The notes under the pieces were generated by a model. It did not search any database and was not told the origin of the DNA. It worked only from the letters and a program-made list of their open reading frames with translations. 64,000 nt of DNA, taken from positions 59,936 to 123,935 of the forward strand of contig NZ_JAGGPU010000010.1 in the NCBI RefSeq assembly GCF_018613605.1, in the 5' to 3' direction. The translations under genes were made by a program, and so were the position numbers. This DNA is from Pedobacter sp. ISL-64 (lineage in GTDB: Bacteria > Bacteroidota > Bacteroidia > Sphingobacteriales > Sphingobacteriaceae). Shown here piece by piece: positions 8,123 through 15,376 of this stretch (position 1 is its first letter; the number at the start of each line of letters is the position of its first letter).

Positions 8123-9130
8123 TCAAGCCAGTACCTTAGTGGCATCGTAGTCGGCAAATTTTTCTGCCACTTCTTCTAAAATGCTGTAAATGTTGTTGAT
8201 ATCTGGCTCGGCCACCAAACGCATGCGGTAAGGTTTAAAATCTGGCAGACCTTTAAAATAATTTGCATAATGGCGGCGCATTTCGAAAATCCCGGTTTTA
8301 GGGCCTTTCCATTCTAACGATTTATCTAAGTGTGTACGGCAAACTTCAATACGCTCTTCAATAGTTGGTCCGGCAAGATGTTCACCAGTTTTAAAAAAGT
8401 GTTTTATCTCGCGGAAAATCCATGGGTAACCGATTGCCGCACGACCGATCATAATGCCATCTATCTCATATTCCATACGCCAGGCTGCTGCTTTTTCAGG
8501 GCTATCTACATCACCATTACCAAAAATCGGTATTTTGATACGTGGATTGCGTTTAATCTCGCGGATAAGCGACCAATCTGCTTCGCCTTTATATAACTGC
8601 GCTCTTGTTCTGCCATGAATGGTAAGTGCCTGAATGCCTACATCCTGAAGCCGCTCGGCCACTTCATAAACATTTTTGGTGTTATCATCCCAACCAAGGC
8701 GGGTTTTAACGGTAACAGGCAAATGTGAAGCTTTAACTACGGCCTCTGTCATTTTTACCATTTTATCGATATCCTGTAAAAGGCTAGAACCCGCACCTTT
8801 ACACACAACGTTTTTAACCGGACAGCCATAATTGATGTCAACCAGATCAGGTCCTGCTGCAGAGGCAATTTCTGAGGCTTCACGCATATGATCGATATCG
8901 CCACCAAAAATCTGGATACCAATTGGCCTTTCATATTCGAAAATATCAAGCTTTTGTCTGCTTTTTGCAGCATCGCGGATCAAACCTTCCGAAGAAATAA
9001 ATTCGGTGTACATCATATCAGCCCCGTTTTTTTTGCATACATAACGGAACGGCGGATCGCTCACGTCCTCCATTGGAGCCAGTAATAACGGGAACTCACC
9101 TAAATCTATATTTCCTATCTTAACAGACAT
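8123..9130 (-). CDS. dusB: tRNA-dihydrouridine synthase DusB
   Basis: This FMN- and NADPH-dependent enzyme reduces specific uridines in the tRNA D-loop to dihydrouridine. The 335-residue protein opens with the TIM-barrel signature LLLAPMEDVSDPPFR, then EFISSEGLI and NYGCPVKNVVCKGAGSSLL, where the Cys of VVCKGAG is the catalytic acid. TVKTRLGWDD, ALTIHGRTRAQLYKG and GIMIGRAAIGYPWIF (phosphate binding) follow. A C-terminal helical tRNA-binding domain includes MRRHYANYFKG. An exact TACCTTTG -7 box (9160-9167, minus) lies 29 nt before the ATG. It heads a likely two-gene unit with apaG and is divergent from the CPBP protease. Confidence 0.95.
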   Translation of the reverse strand: MSVKIGNIDLGEFPLLLAPMEDVSDPPFRYVCKKNGADMMYTEFISSEGLIRDAAKSRQKLDIFEYERPIGIQIFGGDIDHMREASEIASAAGPDLVDINYGCPVKNVVCKGAGSSLLQDIDKMVKMTEAVVKASHLPVTVKTRLGWDDNTKNVYEVAERLQDVGIQALTIHGRTRAQLYKGEADWSLIREIKRNPRIKIPIFGNGDVDSPEKAAAWRMEYEIDGIMIGRAAIGYPWIFREIKHFFKTGEHLAGPTIEERIEVCRTHLDKSLEWKGPKTGIFEMRRHYANYFKGLPDFKPYRMRLVAEPDINNIYSILEEVAEKFADYDATKVLA

Positions 9131-9159
9131 TTTCTATCTTCAACGATTAATAAAACATA

Positions 9160-9167
9160 CAAAGGTA
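9160..9167 (-). promoter_or_regulatory. -7 box (TACCTTTG) of dusB
   Basis: Exact match to the Bacteroidetes TAnnTTTG element on the minus strand. It lies between the divergent dusB and CPBP genes, 29 nt from the dusB start. Confidence 0.55.
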
Positions 9168-9173
9168 CAAATA

Positions 9174-10100
9174 ATGAATTTTGTAACACCTAACAAGGAG
9201 GAAATCAATCCTTTCTTACAATTACTTTTACTTTTATTTTACGCAGTTACGGGCGGACTTGTGTTTGGTATTCTGGCTATTGTCATTGTTTTACTGATGT
9301 ATGGCTTAGGAATAGTAAGTAATTTGGATATGCTTTTAGCTGGTGATACTAAGTATATTGCTGGTTTTAAAGTGATACAAATATTAAGTTCGATCGGAAC
9401 ATTTATTTTACCTCCAATTGCCCTGGCCTTAACAGAAAGGAAAAAAGTAACAGAATTTTATCTTTTCAAGCAACCCAAATTCTTGCTAGTTGTGCTTGTT
9501 CTGGCCATTATGATATTGAGTATGCCATTTATGGAATGGACAGTGATATGGAACCAAAAAATGGTTTTGCCTGATTTTTTGCATAAGATAGAACAGTGGA
9601 TGAAGGAAAAGGAGGCTATTGCAATGAAAATGACCATTCAATTGATTACTGTGCGCAGTAACTTCGATTTCATTGTAAACCTCGTTATGATTGCTGTTAT
9701 ACCTGCAATTGGCGAAGAATTAATGTTTCGTGGTGGTGTGCAACGATCGTTAAACAGGGCTTTTGAGAATCCACATCTAGCTATTTGGTTATCGGCCATA
9801 ATTTTCAGTGCCATCCATGTGCAGTTTTATGGTTTCGTGCCTCGTATGTTATTGGGTGCGGGTTTTGGCTACCTATATTATTATAGCGGAAGCATCTGGT
9901 ATGCCATGCTGGCGCACTTTATAAACAACGCCTATGCGGTTTGTGCAGCTTTTTATATGCAAAAACACCATATGCCACTTGATAAAGCAGATGAACCGAT
10001 CGGTTTTCCATGGTATGGCTATTTAATTAGTGCAATAATTACTATAGCTTTGTTTAAAATTTTTAAAGATAGCGCAACACGTGAGCGAAAATTGGGTTAA
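9174..10100 (+). CDS. CPBP family intramembrane glutamic endopeptidase
   Basis: This is an integral membrane protease-like protein of the CAAX-processing/bacteriocin-protection (ABI) family, 308 residues with about seven or eight helices. The catalytic motifs are complete: E181-E182 and R186 in EELMFRG, H215 in SAIHVQFYGF, and H248/N251 in LAHFINN. The natural substrate is unknown; the fold is that of Rce1. It is the first gene of a probable operon with the DUF2007 gene, whose GTG start overlaps its end by 20 nt, and cdsA. The long loop at residues 120-160 between helices is charged. Confidence 0.9.
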   Translation: MNFVTPNKEEINPFLQLLLLLFYAVTGGLVFGILAIVIVLLMYGLGIVSNLDMLLAGDTKYIAGFKVIQILSSIGTFILPPIALALTERKKVTEFYLFKQPKFLLVVLVLAIMILSMPFMEWTVIWNQKMVLPDFLHKIEQWMKEKEAIAMKMTIQLITVRSNFDFIVNLVMIAVIPAIGEELMFRGGVQRSLNRAFENPHLAIWLSAIIFSAIHVQFYGFVPRMLLGAGFGYLYYYSGSIWYAMLAHFINNAYAVCAAFYMQKHHMPLDKADEPIGFPWYGYLISAIITIALFKIFKDSATRERKLG

Positions 10101-10287
10101 AGTATATACCACCAGCGATGCCTTTGCGGCCGAGGTATTAAAACAGGGATTAACAGAAGCCGGAATTCCGGCAGTAACGATAAATAAACAGCTCTCGGCA
10201 TATAATATTGGCGAAATAAATGTTTTGGTGAATAAGGTAGATTTCGATAAAGCCATAGAATACATCGTTGAAAACGAAATTGAATAG
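10081..10287 (+). CDS. DUF2007 small protein (putative signal transducer)
   Basis: A 68-residue protein of the DUF2007 family, whose members look like single ferredoxin-like/PII-related modules. The usual pattern W-VY-T-----A---K-L-E-GI-A------------G-I-V-V---D---A--I is visible (WVKVYTTSDAFAAEVLKQGL, EINVLVNKVDFDKAIEYI). It uses a GTG start inside the end of the CPBP gene (20-nt overlap), which implies translational coupling. cdsA follows 44 nt later. The function is unknown. Confidence 0.82.
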   Translation: MSENWVKVYTTSDAFAAEVLKQGLTEAGIPAVTINKQLSAYNIGEINVLVNKVDFDKAIEYIVENEIE

Positions 10288-10331
10288 TGATGATGACCTT
10301 AAACTTTACACTCTTTTACCTCTTTCCTTAA

Positions 10332-11141
10332 ATGAAAACCAGGGCAATAACCGCTTTCTTTTTTACCATCGTAATGCTTGGCTCTATCCTTCTGGGGAGC
10401 TACACTTTTACCATTTTTTATCTTGTTTTAAGTGTTTTGGCTTTGTTTGAATTTTACAAGCTGATTAAAAATTCTGGCATCAGGCCACACCGAAATATTG
10501 GTTTGGCAGCCGGTTCATTAATATTTTTGATGGCAGCGGGCTTACATTACCTCAAATACGATGTGAAGTACCTGTTGCTTTGTATCCCGCTAATTTTCTC
10601 GGTTTTTATTACGGAGTTATACAAAAAGAACAAAATTCCATTCGCCAACATATCGTACACTTTTGTTGGCTTTGTTTATGTAACCATCCCTTTCTGTTTT
10701 TTTCATGCCCTGGGCTTTTTGAAAAACTGGAACGAATATAACTTTCATTTTCCTCTGGCATTTTTGCTGATGCTTTGGGCAAACGATACAGGCGCTTACC
10801 TTTTTGGTGTAAAATACGGTAAACGTAAATTGTTCGAACGCCATTCTCCAAAGAAAAGCTGGGAAGGATTTTTTGGAGGCATGTTCACCAGCGTTTTGGT
10901 CGCTTTTGGCTTATCATTTCTGTTTACCGAAAGTCCAGCTTGGGTTTGGATCGGTATGGCTGTATTGATTGCTAGTTTTGGTACGTTGGGCGATTTAGTA
11001 GAATCGATGCTTAAACGCAGTTTGGATACGAAAGATAGTGGTGGCTTATTACCAGGGCATGGTGGTTTGTTAGATCGTTTTGATGGCTTGTTGCTTTCTG
11101 CTCCTGTGGTTTATGCCTATCTGTATTTGATTTTGTATTAA
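10332..11141 (+). CDS. cdsA: Phosphatidate cytidylyltransferase CdsA
   Basis: CdsA converts phosphatidic acid and CTP to CDP-diacylglycerol in the inner membrane, the branch point to phosphatidylethanolamine and acidic phospholipids. The 269-residue protein has about eight helices. The family signature is complete near the C-terminus: GDLVESMLKRSLDTKDSG followed by LLPGHGGLLDRFDGLL (residues about 217-252), with the metal-binding aspartates. WANDTGAYLFG and SPKKSWEGFFGG are also typical. The PE-forming partner psd is far away at 57.5 kb. It is probably cotranscribed with the two upstream genes. Confidence 0.95.
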   Translation: MKTRAITAFFFTIVMLGSILLGSYTFTIFYLVLSVLALFEFYKLIKNSGIRPHRNIGLAAGSLIFLMAAGLHYLKYDVKYLLLCIPLIFSVFITELYKKNKIPFANISYTFVGFVYVTIPFCFFHALGFLKNWNEYNFHFPLAFLLMLWANDTGAYLFGVKYGKRKLFERHSPKKSWEGFFGGMFTSVLVAFGLSFLFTESPAWVWIGMAVLIASFGTLGDLVESMLKRSLDTKDSGGLLPGHGGLLDRFDGLLLSAPVVYAYLYLILY

Positions 11142-11235
11142 GCCAACGAGGTCTCTGCATTGGCATCATTCTCGCGCATGCGGGAATCTTAAAGCAGATC
11201 ATACTCATAAGCAATACAATCGCTATTCTCCCTAA

Positions 11236-11254
11236 TCCTCGTTAAAAACGAGGA
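11236..11254. terminator. Small hairpin in the cdsA/methyltransferase convergent gap
   Basis: TCCTCGTT, three A, AACGAGGA form a perfect 8-bp stem at the 3' ends of two convergent genes. No strong T tract follows. It could be a bidirectional terminator or a short repeat. Confidence 0.4.
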
Positions 11255-11260
11255 CTATGA

Positions 11261-11926
11261 TTATGCAGTAGCCGTTATAACGTAATATTCTCTTTCTATC
11301 TTTTCACCGGTTTTATTTTGTACCTGCTCTAATTTTTGAAGCGTATTTTTAATGGTAAGTCCCGCTTTTTCTAACAGTTCTTTTACTGTTTCTACCTCAT
11401 AAAGTGTAAAGCCGTAAGGTGTAAAAGGTAGATTCTTCATGAATTTTTTATCAGCAAAACATATAGCCAAAGTGCCGTCAGGTTTTAGTGTTCGCTTAAT
11501 TTCGTTGAGGTATTCACTTGGATTTGTCCAAAAGTAGATCGTATTAACCGTAAAAATTTTATCAAACCGATCATTCTCAAAGGGCAATGTAATGCCATCC
11601 GTTAGCTGAAAGTAAACCTTTCCTTTTGTTATGAAATCCTGATTGATCTTTTCAGCCTCGGCAATAATGGTTGCAGAAATATCAGCACCGAAATAATGGA
11701 GGTTTTCGGCTTGTGATAATAAGTGGGCAATATGCCCGCCGTTACCATGACCGATTTCCAAAACAGTTTCATCGCTTTGAAGGTTTAATGCCTCAATTGC
11801 AGAAGTAGTCATGCCGATATTATTGGCATGCATCATTTCACCTGTTTTAATGCCGTGTTCGCCTTCAGGACAAGCCAGTTGCCTGGCAATATTTTTTAAA
11901 TCTTCTTCAGAAAGTTGCTGTTCCAT
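11261..11926 (-). CDS. Class I SAM-dependent methyltransferase
   Basis: A cytoplasmic methyltransferase of the Methyltransf_11 type. Motif I reads ETVLEIGHGNGGHIAHLL, followed by the acidic motif YFGADIS, then FDKIFTVNTIYFWTNPSEYLNEIKRTLKPDGTLAICF (motifs II and III). The substrate is unknown. The frame opens at 11950, but I prefer ATG 11926 (221 residues) because an exact TAAATTTG -7 box ends 3 nt before it, matching the arrangement of several genes here. It converges with cdsA, and the thioesterase gene lies 60 nt upstream on the same strand. Confidence 0.82.
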   Translation of the reverse strand: MEQQLSEEDLKNIARQLACPEGEHGIKTGEMMHANNIGMTTSAIEALNLQSDETVLEIGHGNGGHIAHLLSQAENLHYFGADISATIIAEAEKINQDFITKGKVYFQLTDGITLPFENDRFDKIFTVNTIYFWTNPSEYLNEIKRTLKPDGTLAICFADKKFMKNLPFTPYGFTLYEVETVKELLEKAGLTIKNTLQKLEQVQNKTGEKIEREYYVITATA

Positions 11927-11929
11927 AAT

Positions 11930-11937
11930 CAAATTTA
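11930..11937 (-). promoter_or_regulatory. -7 box (TAAATTTG) of the methyltransferase gene
   Basis: Exact TAnnTTTG match ending 3 nt before ATG 11926. It lies inside the longer reading frame that starts at 11950. Confidence 0.45.
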
Positions 11938-11986
11938 AAAATTTAGGCATTATGATTTTTACATCTTTTTGGCCAAAGCTTATAGA

Positions 11987-12373
11987 TTATTTAATTACCT
12001 GAACTGGCTTTTTATTTTCATCAATGGCCACAAAAGTAAAATCGCCATGAACGGCCAATTCTCTTCCTTCGGCATACATCTGTTCGATATAAATTTCTAC
12101 ATTAACCTTTAAACTGGTATTGCCCACATGGTTTACCTTACCGATAAGCTCTACGATTGTACCTGCTGGGATCGGTTTTTTAAAATCTATCCTGTCGCTG
12201 CTTACGGTAACCATAATCTGACGGCTAAAACGGGTTGCAGTAATAAAAGCAACTTCGTCCATTAAATGCATAGCTGTTCCGCCGAAAAGGGTATCGTAAT
12301 GGTTTGTTGTATTTGGGAAAACGGCTTTAAAAATGCTGGTTTTAGAATTTTCTATTCTTTCTTCTAGGGTCAT
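11987..12373 (-). CDS. Acyl-CoA thioesterase, hotdog fold (YciA-like)
   Basis: A 128-residue single hotdog-domain thioesterase that hydrolyses acyl-CoAs. The motif FPNTTNHYDTLFGGTAMHLMDEVAFITATRF contains the catalytic-type Asn and the acidic residue on the central helix. IDFKKPIPAGTIVELIGKVNHVGNTSLKVNVEIY is the conserved beta-sheet stretch. YciA/BACH-type enzymes act as hexamers with broad acyl chain range. A near-consensus TATATTTA box lies four nt before the ATG. The gene is followed on the same strand by the methyltransferase. Confidence 0.88.
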   Translation of the reverse strand: MTLEERIENSKTSIFKAVFPNTTNHYDTLFGGTAMHLMDEVAFITATRFSRQIMVTVSSDRIDFKKPIPAGTIVELIGKVNHVGNTSLKVNVEIYIEQMYAEGRELAVHGDFTFVAIDENKKPVQVIK

Positions 12374-12377
12374 GGGT

Positions 12378-12385
12378 TAAATATA
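12378..12385 (-). promoter_or_regulatory. -7 box (TATATTTA) of the thioesterase gene
   Basis: Seven of eight match to TAnnTTTG, four nt before the start codon. Confidence 0.4.
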
Positions 12386-12512
12386 GGTGCTGTAAAAAGC
12401 TTTGGCAACTTTCTAGTTATTTTTAGTAGAAAATTGCCAAAGTAAAAGGTTGGTCACTATGATAGGGTTTAGTAAAAATGCTTTGCTCCCCTATCTCCGT
12501 GGCAAAATAGAA

Positions 12513-14846
12513 TTAATTCACCTGAAGGTCTGCAGCAAGTACCGCTTCGGTTTTACGCATTTCTTTAGCGGCTTCAACCATTTCTATTAAGGCCTTTTTA
12601 GTTTCGTCCCAGCCGCGGGTTTTTAAACCACAATCGGGGTTAACCCAGAGTTGCCCGGAGGGAATAACAGCCTTTGCTTTTTTGAGCAACTGAACCATTT
12701 CTTCCCTCTTCGGAACCCTTGGAGAGTGAATATCGTATACACCTGGGCCAATTTCGTTTGGATATTTAAAATCGGCAAATGCGTCTAATAATTCCATTTG
12801 CGAACGTGAGGTTTCGATGGTGATTACGTCGGCATCCATATCGGCAATGTTTTGGATGATATCGTTAAATTCCGAGTAACACATGTGCGTGTGGATCTGC
12901 GTATCATCTTTCACACCGCTCGCCGAAATTTTAAAGGCTTTAACCGCCCAGTTTAAATAGTTTTGCCAATCAGCTTTGCGCAATGGTAAACCTTCTCTAA
13001 TGGCTGGCTCATCAATCTGAATGATTTTTATGCCTGCATTTTCCAGGTCGCAAACCTCATCGCGGATGGCCAGGGCAATTTGAGTACAGGTTTCTGACCT
13101 TGGTTGATCATTACGTACAAACGACCATTGTAAGATGGTTACAGGACCTGTGAGCATACCTTTCATATATTTCGAAGTAAGCGACTGTGCATAGGCCGTC
13201 CATTTTACCGTCATGGGTTTCGGACGCGAAACATCACCAAAAATGATCGGTGGTTTTACACAGCGTGAGCCATAACTCTGTACCCAGCCATTTTTGGAGA
13301 AAGCAAAACCATCTAGCTGCTCACCGAAGTATTCAACCATATCGTTACGCTCAAATTCGCCATGAACCAAAACATCCAGATCGATTTCTTCCTGCCAGTT
13401 TACGGCTTTTGCGGTTTCTTTCGCAATAAGATCATCATATTCTTCAACTGTAAAAGTTCCATTTTTAAGCTTTGCTCTCCAGCTTCTTACCTCTGCCGTT
13501 TGCGGAAACGACCCGATGGTTGTAGTAGCGTAACTTGGCAGATTGAGTTCCTGTTGTTTAATTTTTCTGCTCGAAAAAGGACTTAAACGTTCTGCATCCT
13601 GCTCTTTTAATCCTAAAACACGTTGTTTAACTTCAGGATTGTGGATGATTTTAGAAATTTTACGGTTAGCAATCGCGATCTTATTTTCCTCAAGTTTTTG
13701 CAGGGTAGATGCAGGGCTTTCGTTGGTGATCAGTTTTTTTAAGGTAGCTACCTCTGCAATTTTTTGTTTCGCATAGGCCAGCCACTGTTTAATTTCGGCC
13801 GAAAGGTTTTGTGCATTGGTTTCATTGTCTAAATCTACCGGTGAGTGGATTAGGGAACAAGATGGAGCGATCCACACCTTATCGAAGCCTCTTTTTTCTA
13901 CAGCTTGATTAATGATTGAAGCAGATTTCTCGAAATCATTTTTCCAGATGTTTCTTCCGTCTACCAAACCTAACGAAAGGATGGTACCTTCTTTTAGCAA
14001 AGCTAAAACATCCGCTAATTGACCTTCAGCACGGACCAGGTCGATATGTAAAACATTTACCGGGAGTGATGTAGTTAGCGCTAAATTATTGCCCAAGCCC
14101 TCAAAATAAGTAGCCAAAACAATTTTTAACCTGGGAAAAGCTTTTCTGATCTCTTTATAGGCATATTCGTAAGTTTTTTTGTCTTTTTCGGTAAGGTCTA
14201 AAGTCAAAAAAGGTTCATCAAACTGAACATATTCTACATCCAAAGCATCTAAGCGGGATAATATCTCGATATAAACCGGAAGGAGATTTTTGATCAGATC
14301 GATTTTTTCAAAGCCAGCTTCCTTTTCTTTTCCCAATAAAAGGTAAGAAACAGGGCCGATTAAAACAGGTTTGGTGGTGATGCCCAATTGTTTTGCCTCG
14401 TAAAACTCATCGATAATTTTTGTAGAGAAAAGTTTAAAAGGCTGGTCTTTGTAAAACTCAGGAACGATATAATGGTAATTGGTATCGAACCATTTGGTCA
14501 TTTCCATCGCTACCACATCCAATCCTTCTTTTTGATAACCTCGTGCCATAGCAAAATAGAGATCAAGCTCTGAATTTCCTTTTTTCAGGATCACTTCGTT
14601 GTACCTTTTCGGGATCGCGCCAAAAGTTAAAGAATGATCGAGCACATGATCGTAAAAAGAAAAGTCGTTCGAAGGAATGATATCAATTCCGGCTTCTTTT
14701 TGAAGGTTCCAGTTTTCGTGGCGAATGTTTTTTCCCACCTGAAGTACATTTTTGTACCCAGTTTTATCTGCCCAGTAATTTTCGCAGATTTTCTTTAATT
14801 CCCTTTGGCTACCTATTCGCGGATAGCCCAGATTTTGCGTTAGCAT
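12513..14846 (-). CDS. metE: Cobalamin-independent methionine synthase MetE
   Basis: MetE transfers the methyl group of 5-methyl-THF-triglutamate to homocysteine, the last step of methionine synthesis when B12 is scarce. The 777-residue protein has the usual two-barrel length. The N-terminus LGYPRIGSQRELKK and the catalytic barrel with zinc ligands are clear: H654 and C656 in IHTHMCYSE, a Glu near 678 and C739 in VNPDCGLKTRGWDE. A cobalamin riboswitch lies upstream on the same strand (15058-15244), which predicts repression by B12. This also implies that the organism has a B12-dependent MetH elsewhere, as is usual where this switch is found. Confidence 0.97.
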   Translation of the reverse strand: MLTQNLGYPRIGSQRELKKICENYWADKTGYKNVLQVGKNIRHENWNLQKEAGIDIIPSNDFSFYDHVLDHSLTFGAIPKRYNEVILKKGNSELDLYFAMARGYQKEGLDVVAMEMTKWFDTNYHYIVPEFYKDQPFKLFSTKIIDEFYEAKQLGITTKPVLIGPVSYLLLGKEKEAGFEKIDLIKNLLPVYIEILSRLDALDVEYVQFDEPFLTLDLTEKDKKTYEYAYKEIRKAFPRLKIVLATYFEGLGNNLALTTSLPVNVLHIDLVRAEGQLADVLALLKEGTILSLGLVDGRNIWKNDFEKSASIINQAVEKRGFDKVWIAPSCSLIHSPVDLDNETNAQNLSAEIKQWLAYAKQKIAEVATLKKLITNESPASTLQKLEENKIAIANRKISKIIHNPEVKQRVLGLKEQDAERLSPFSSRKIKQQELNLPSYATTTIGSFPQTAEVRSWRAKLKNGTFTVEEYDDLIAKETAKAVNWQEEIDLDVLVHGEFERNDMVEYFGEQLDGFAFSKNGWVQSYGSRCVKPPIIFGDVSRPKPMTVKWTAYAQSLTSKYMKGMLTGPVTILQWSFVRNDQPRSETCTQIALAIRDEVCDLENAGIKIIQIDEPAIREGLPLRKADWQNYLNWAVKAFKISASGVKDDTQIHTHMCYSEFNDIIQNIADMDADVITIETSRSQMELLDAFADFKYPNEIGPGVYDIHSPRVPKREEMVQLLKKAKAVIPSGQLWVNPDCGLKTRGWDETKKALIEMVEAAKEMRKTEAVLAADLQVN

Positions 14847-15057
14847 CTCTTTTAAAGATTAAGTAAATAAATCGTTTAAAAGCCCTTAAAGCAATATTTT
14901 GTAATGTTTTTTTGTTAGAAATAAAAAAGGAAAGGTTAGCGCGCACACAGCCTACTCATCAGCAAAAAGCTTAAAGCAAGCATATAAAATGGTTAATTTT
15001 ATGGTGTACAATCAGACCTGACCAATTACTTTATAACGCGAAAGCACCGTCAATTCA

Positions 15058-15244
15058 ATATAGGCAGGTCTCCTGACTTATTCCCGGTCTTATCGCCTTC
15101 CCATACCGGTAAACGGCACAGTGGCATGAATGATAAGACCGTTGTCCTTTTAAAGACAGAATTTACAGTTGCGCGACAGCTCGTGATTTGCACACGATTC
15201 CCTATTAATCCCGGTGTAATTCCGGGAACCTGTATCGGTTGATG
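15058..15244 (-). promoter_or_regulatory. Cobalamin (B12) riboswitch upstream of metE
   Basis: Read on the minus strand the element contains the hallmark boxes in order: a GATACAGG start, GGGAAtCGTGTG, GCTGTCGCGCAACTGT (B12-box-like core), GCCACTGTGCC, GGGAAGGCG and the 3' AGTCAGGAGACCTGCC. This matches the adenosylcobalamin-class consensus. It ends about 210 nt before the metE ATG, leaving room for an expression platform. Ligand binding should turn metE off, so the B12-independent enzyme is made only when B12 is lacking. Confidence 0.95.
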
Positions 15245-15273
15245 AAAAATAAAGTTAAGAACTTACATCAGGG

Positions 15274-15281
15274 CAAATGTA
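15274..15281 (-). promoter_or_regulatory. -7 box (TACATTTG) of the metE transcript
   Basis: Exact TAnnTTTG on the minus strand, ending about 30 nt before the first riboswitch helix. A transcript starting there would carry the whole switch. Confidence 0.5.
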
Positions 15282-15344
15282 TGGATTAGGATTTAAAACT
15301 TGTAACAAATTTACAGCAAGCTGCTTTTGGAGTCTATTCTCTAT

Positions 15345-15352
15345 TATATTTG
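15345..15352 (+). promoter_or_regulatory. -7 box (TATATTTG) of the M14 peptidase gene
   Basis: Exact TAnnTTTG on the plus strand, 24 nt before the ATG at 15377. It is divergent from the metE promoter about 65 bp away. Confidence 0.5.
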
Positions 15353-15376
15353 ATTACCTAACTAAACACCCTTATT

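Noticed and set aside
8088..8126. N-terminal extension of apaG
   Set aside because: It would overlap dusB and makes the protein longer than the 128-residue norm.
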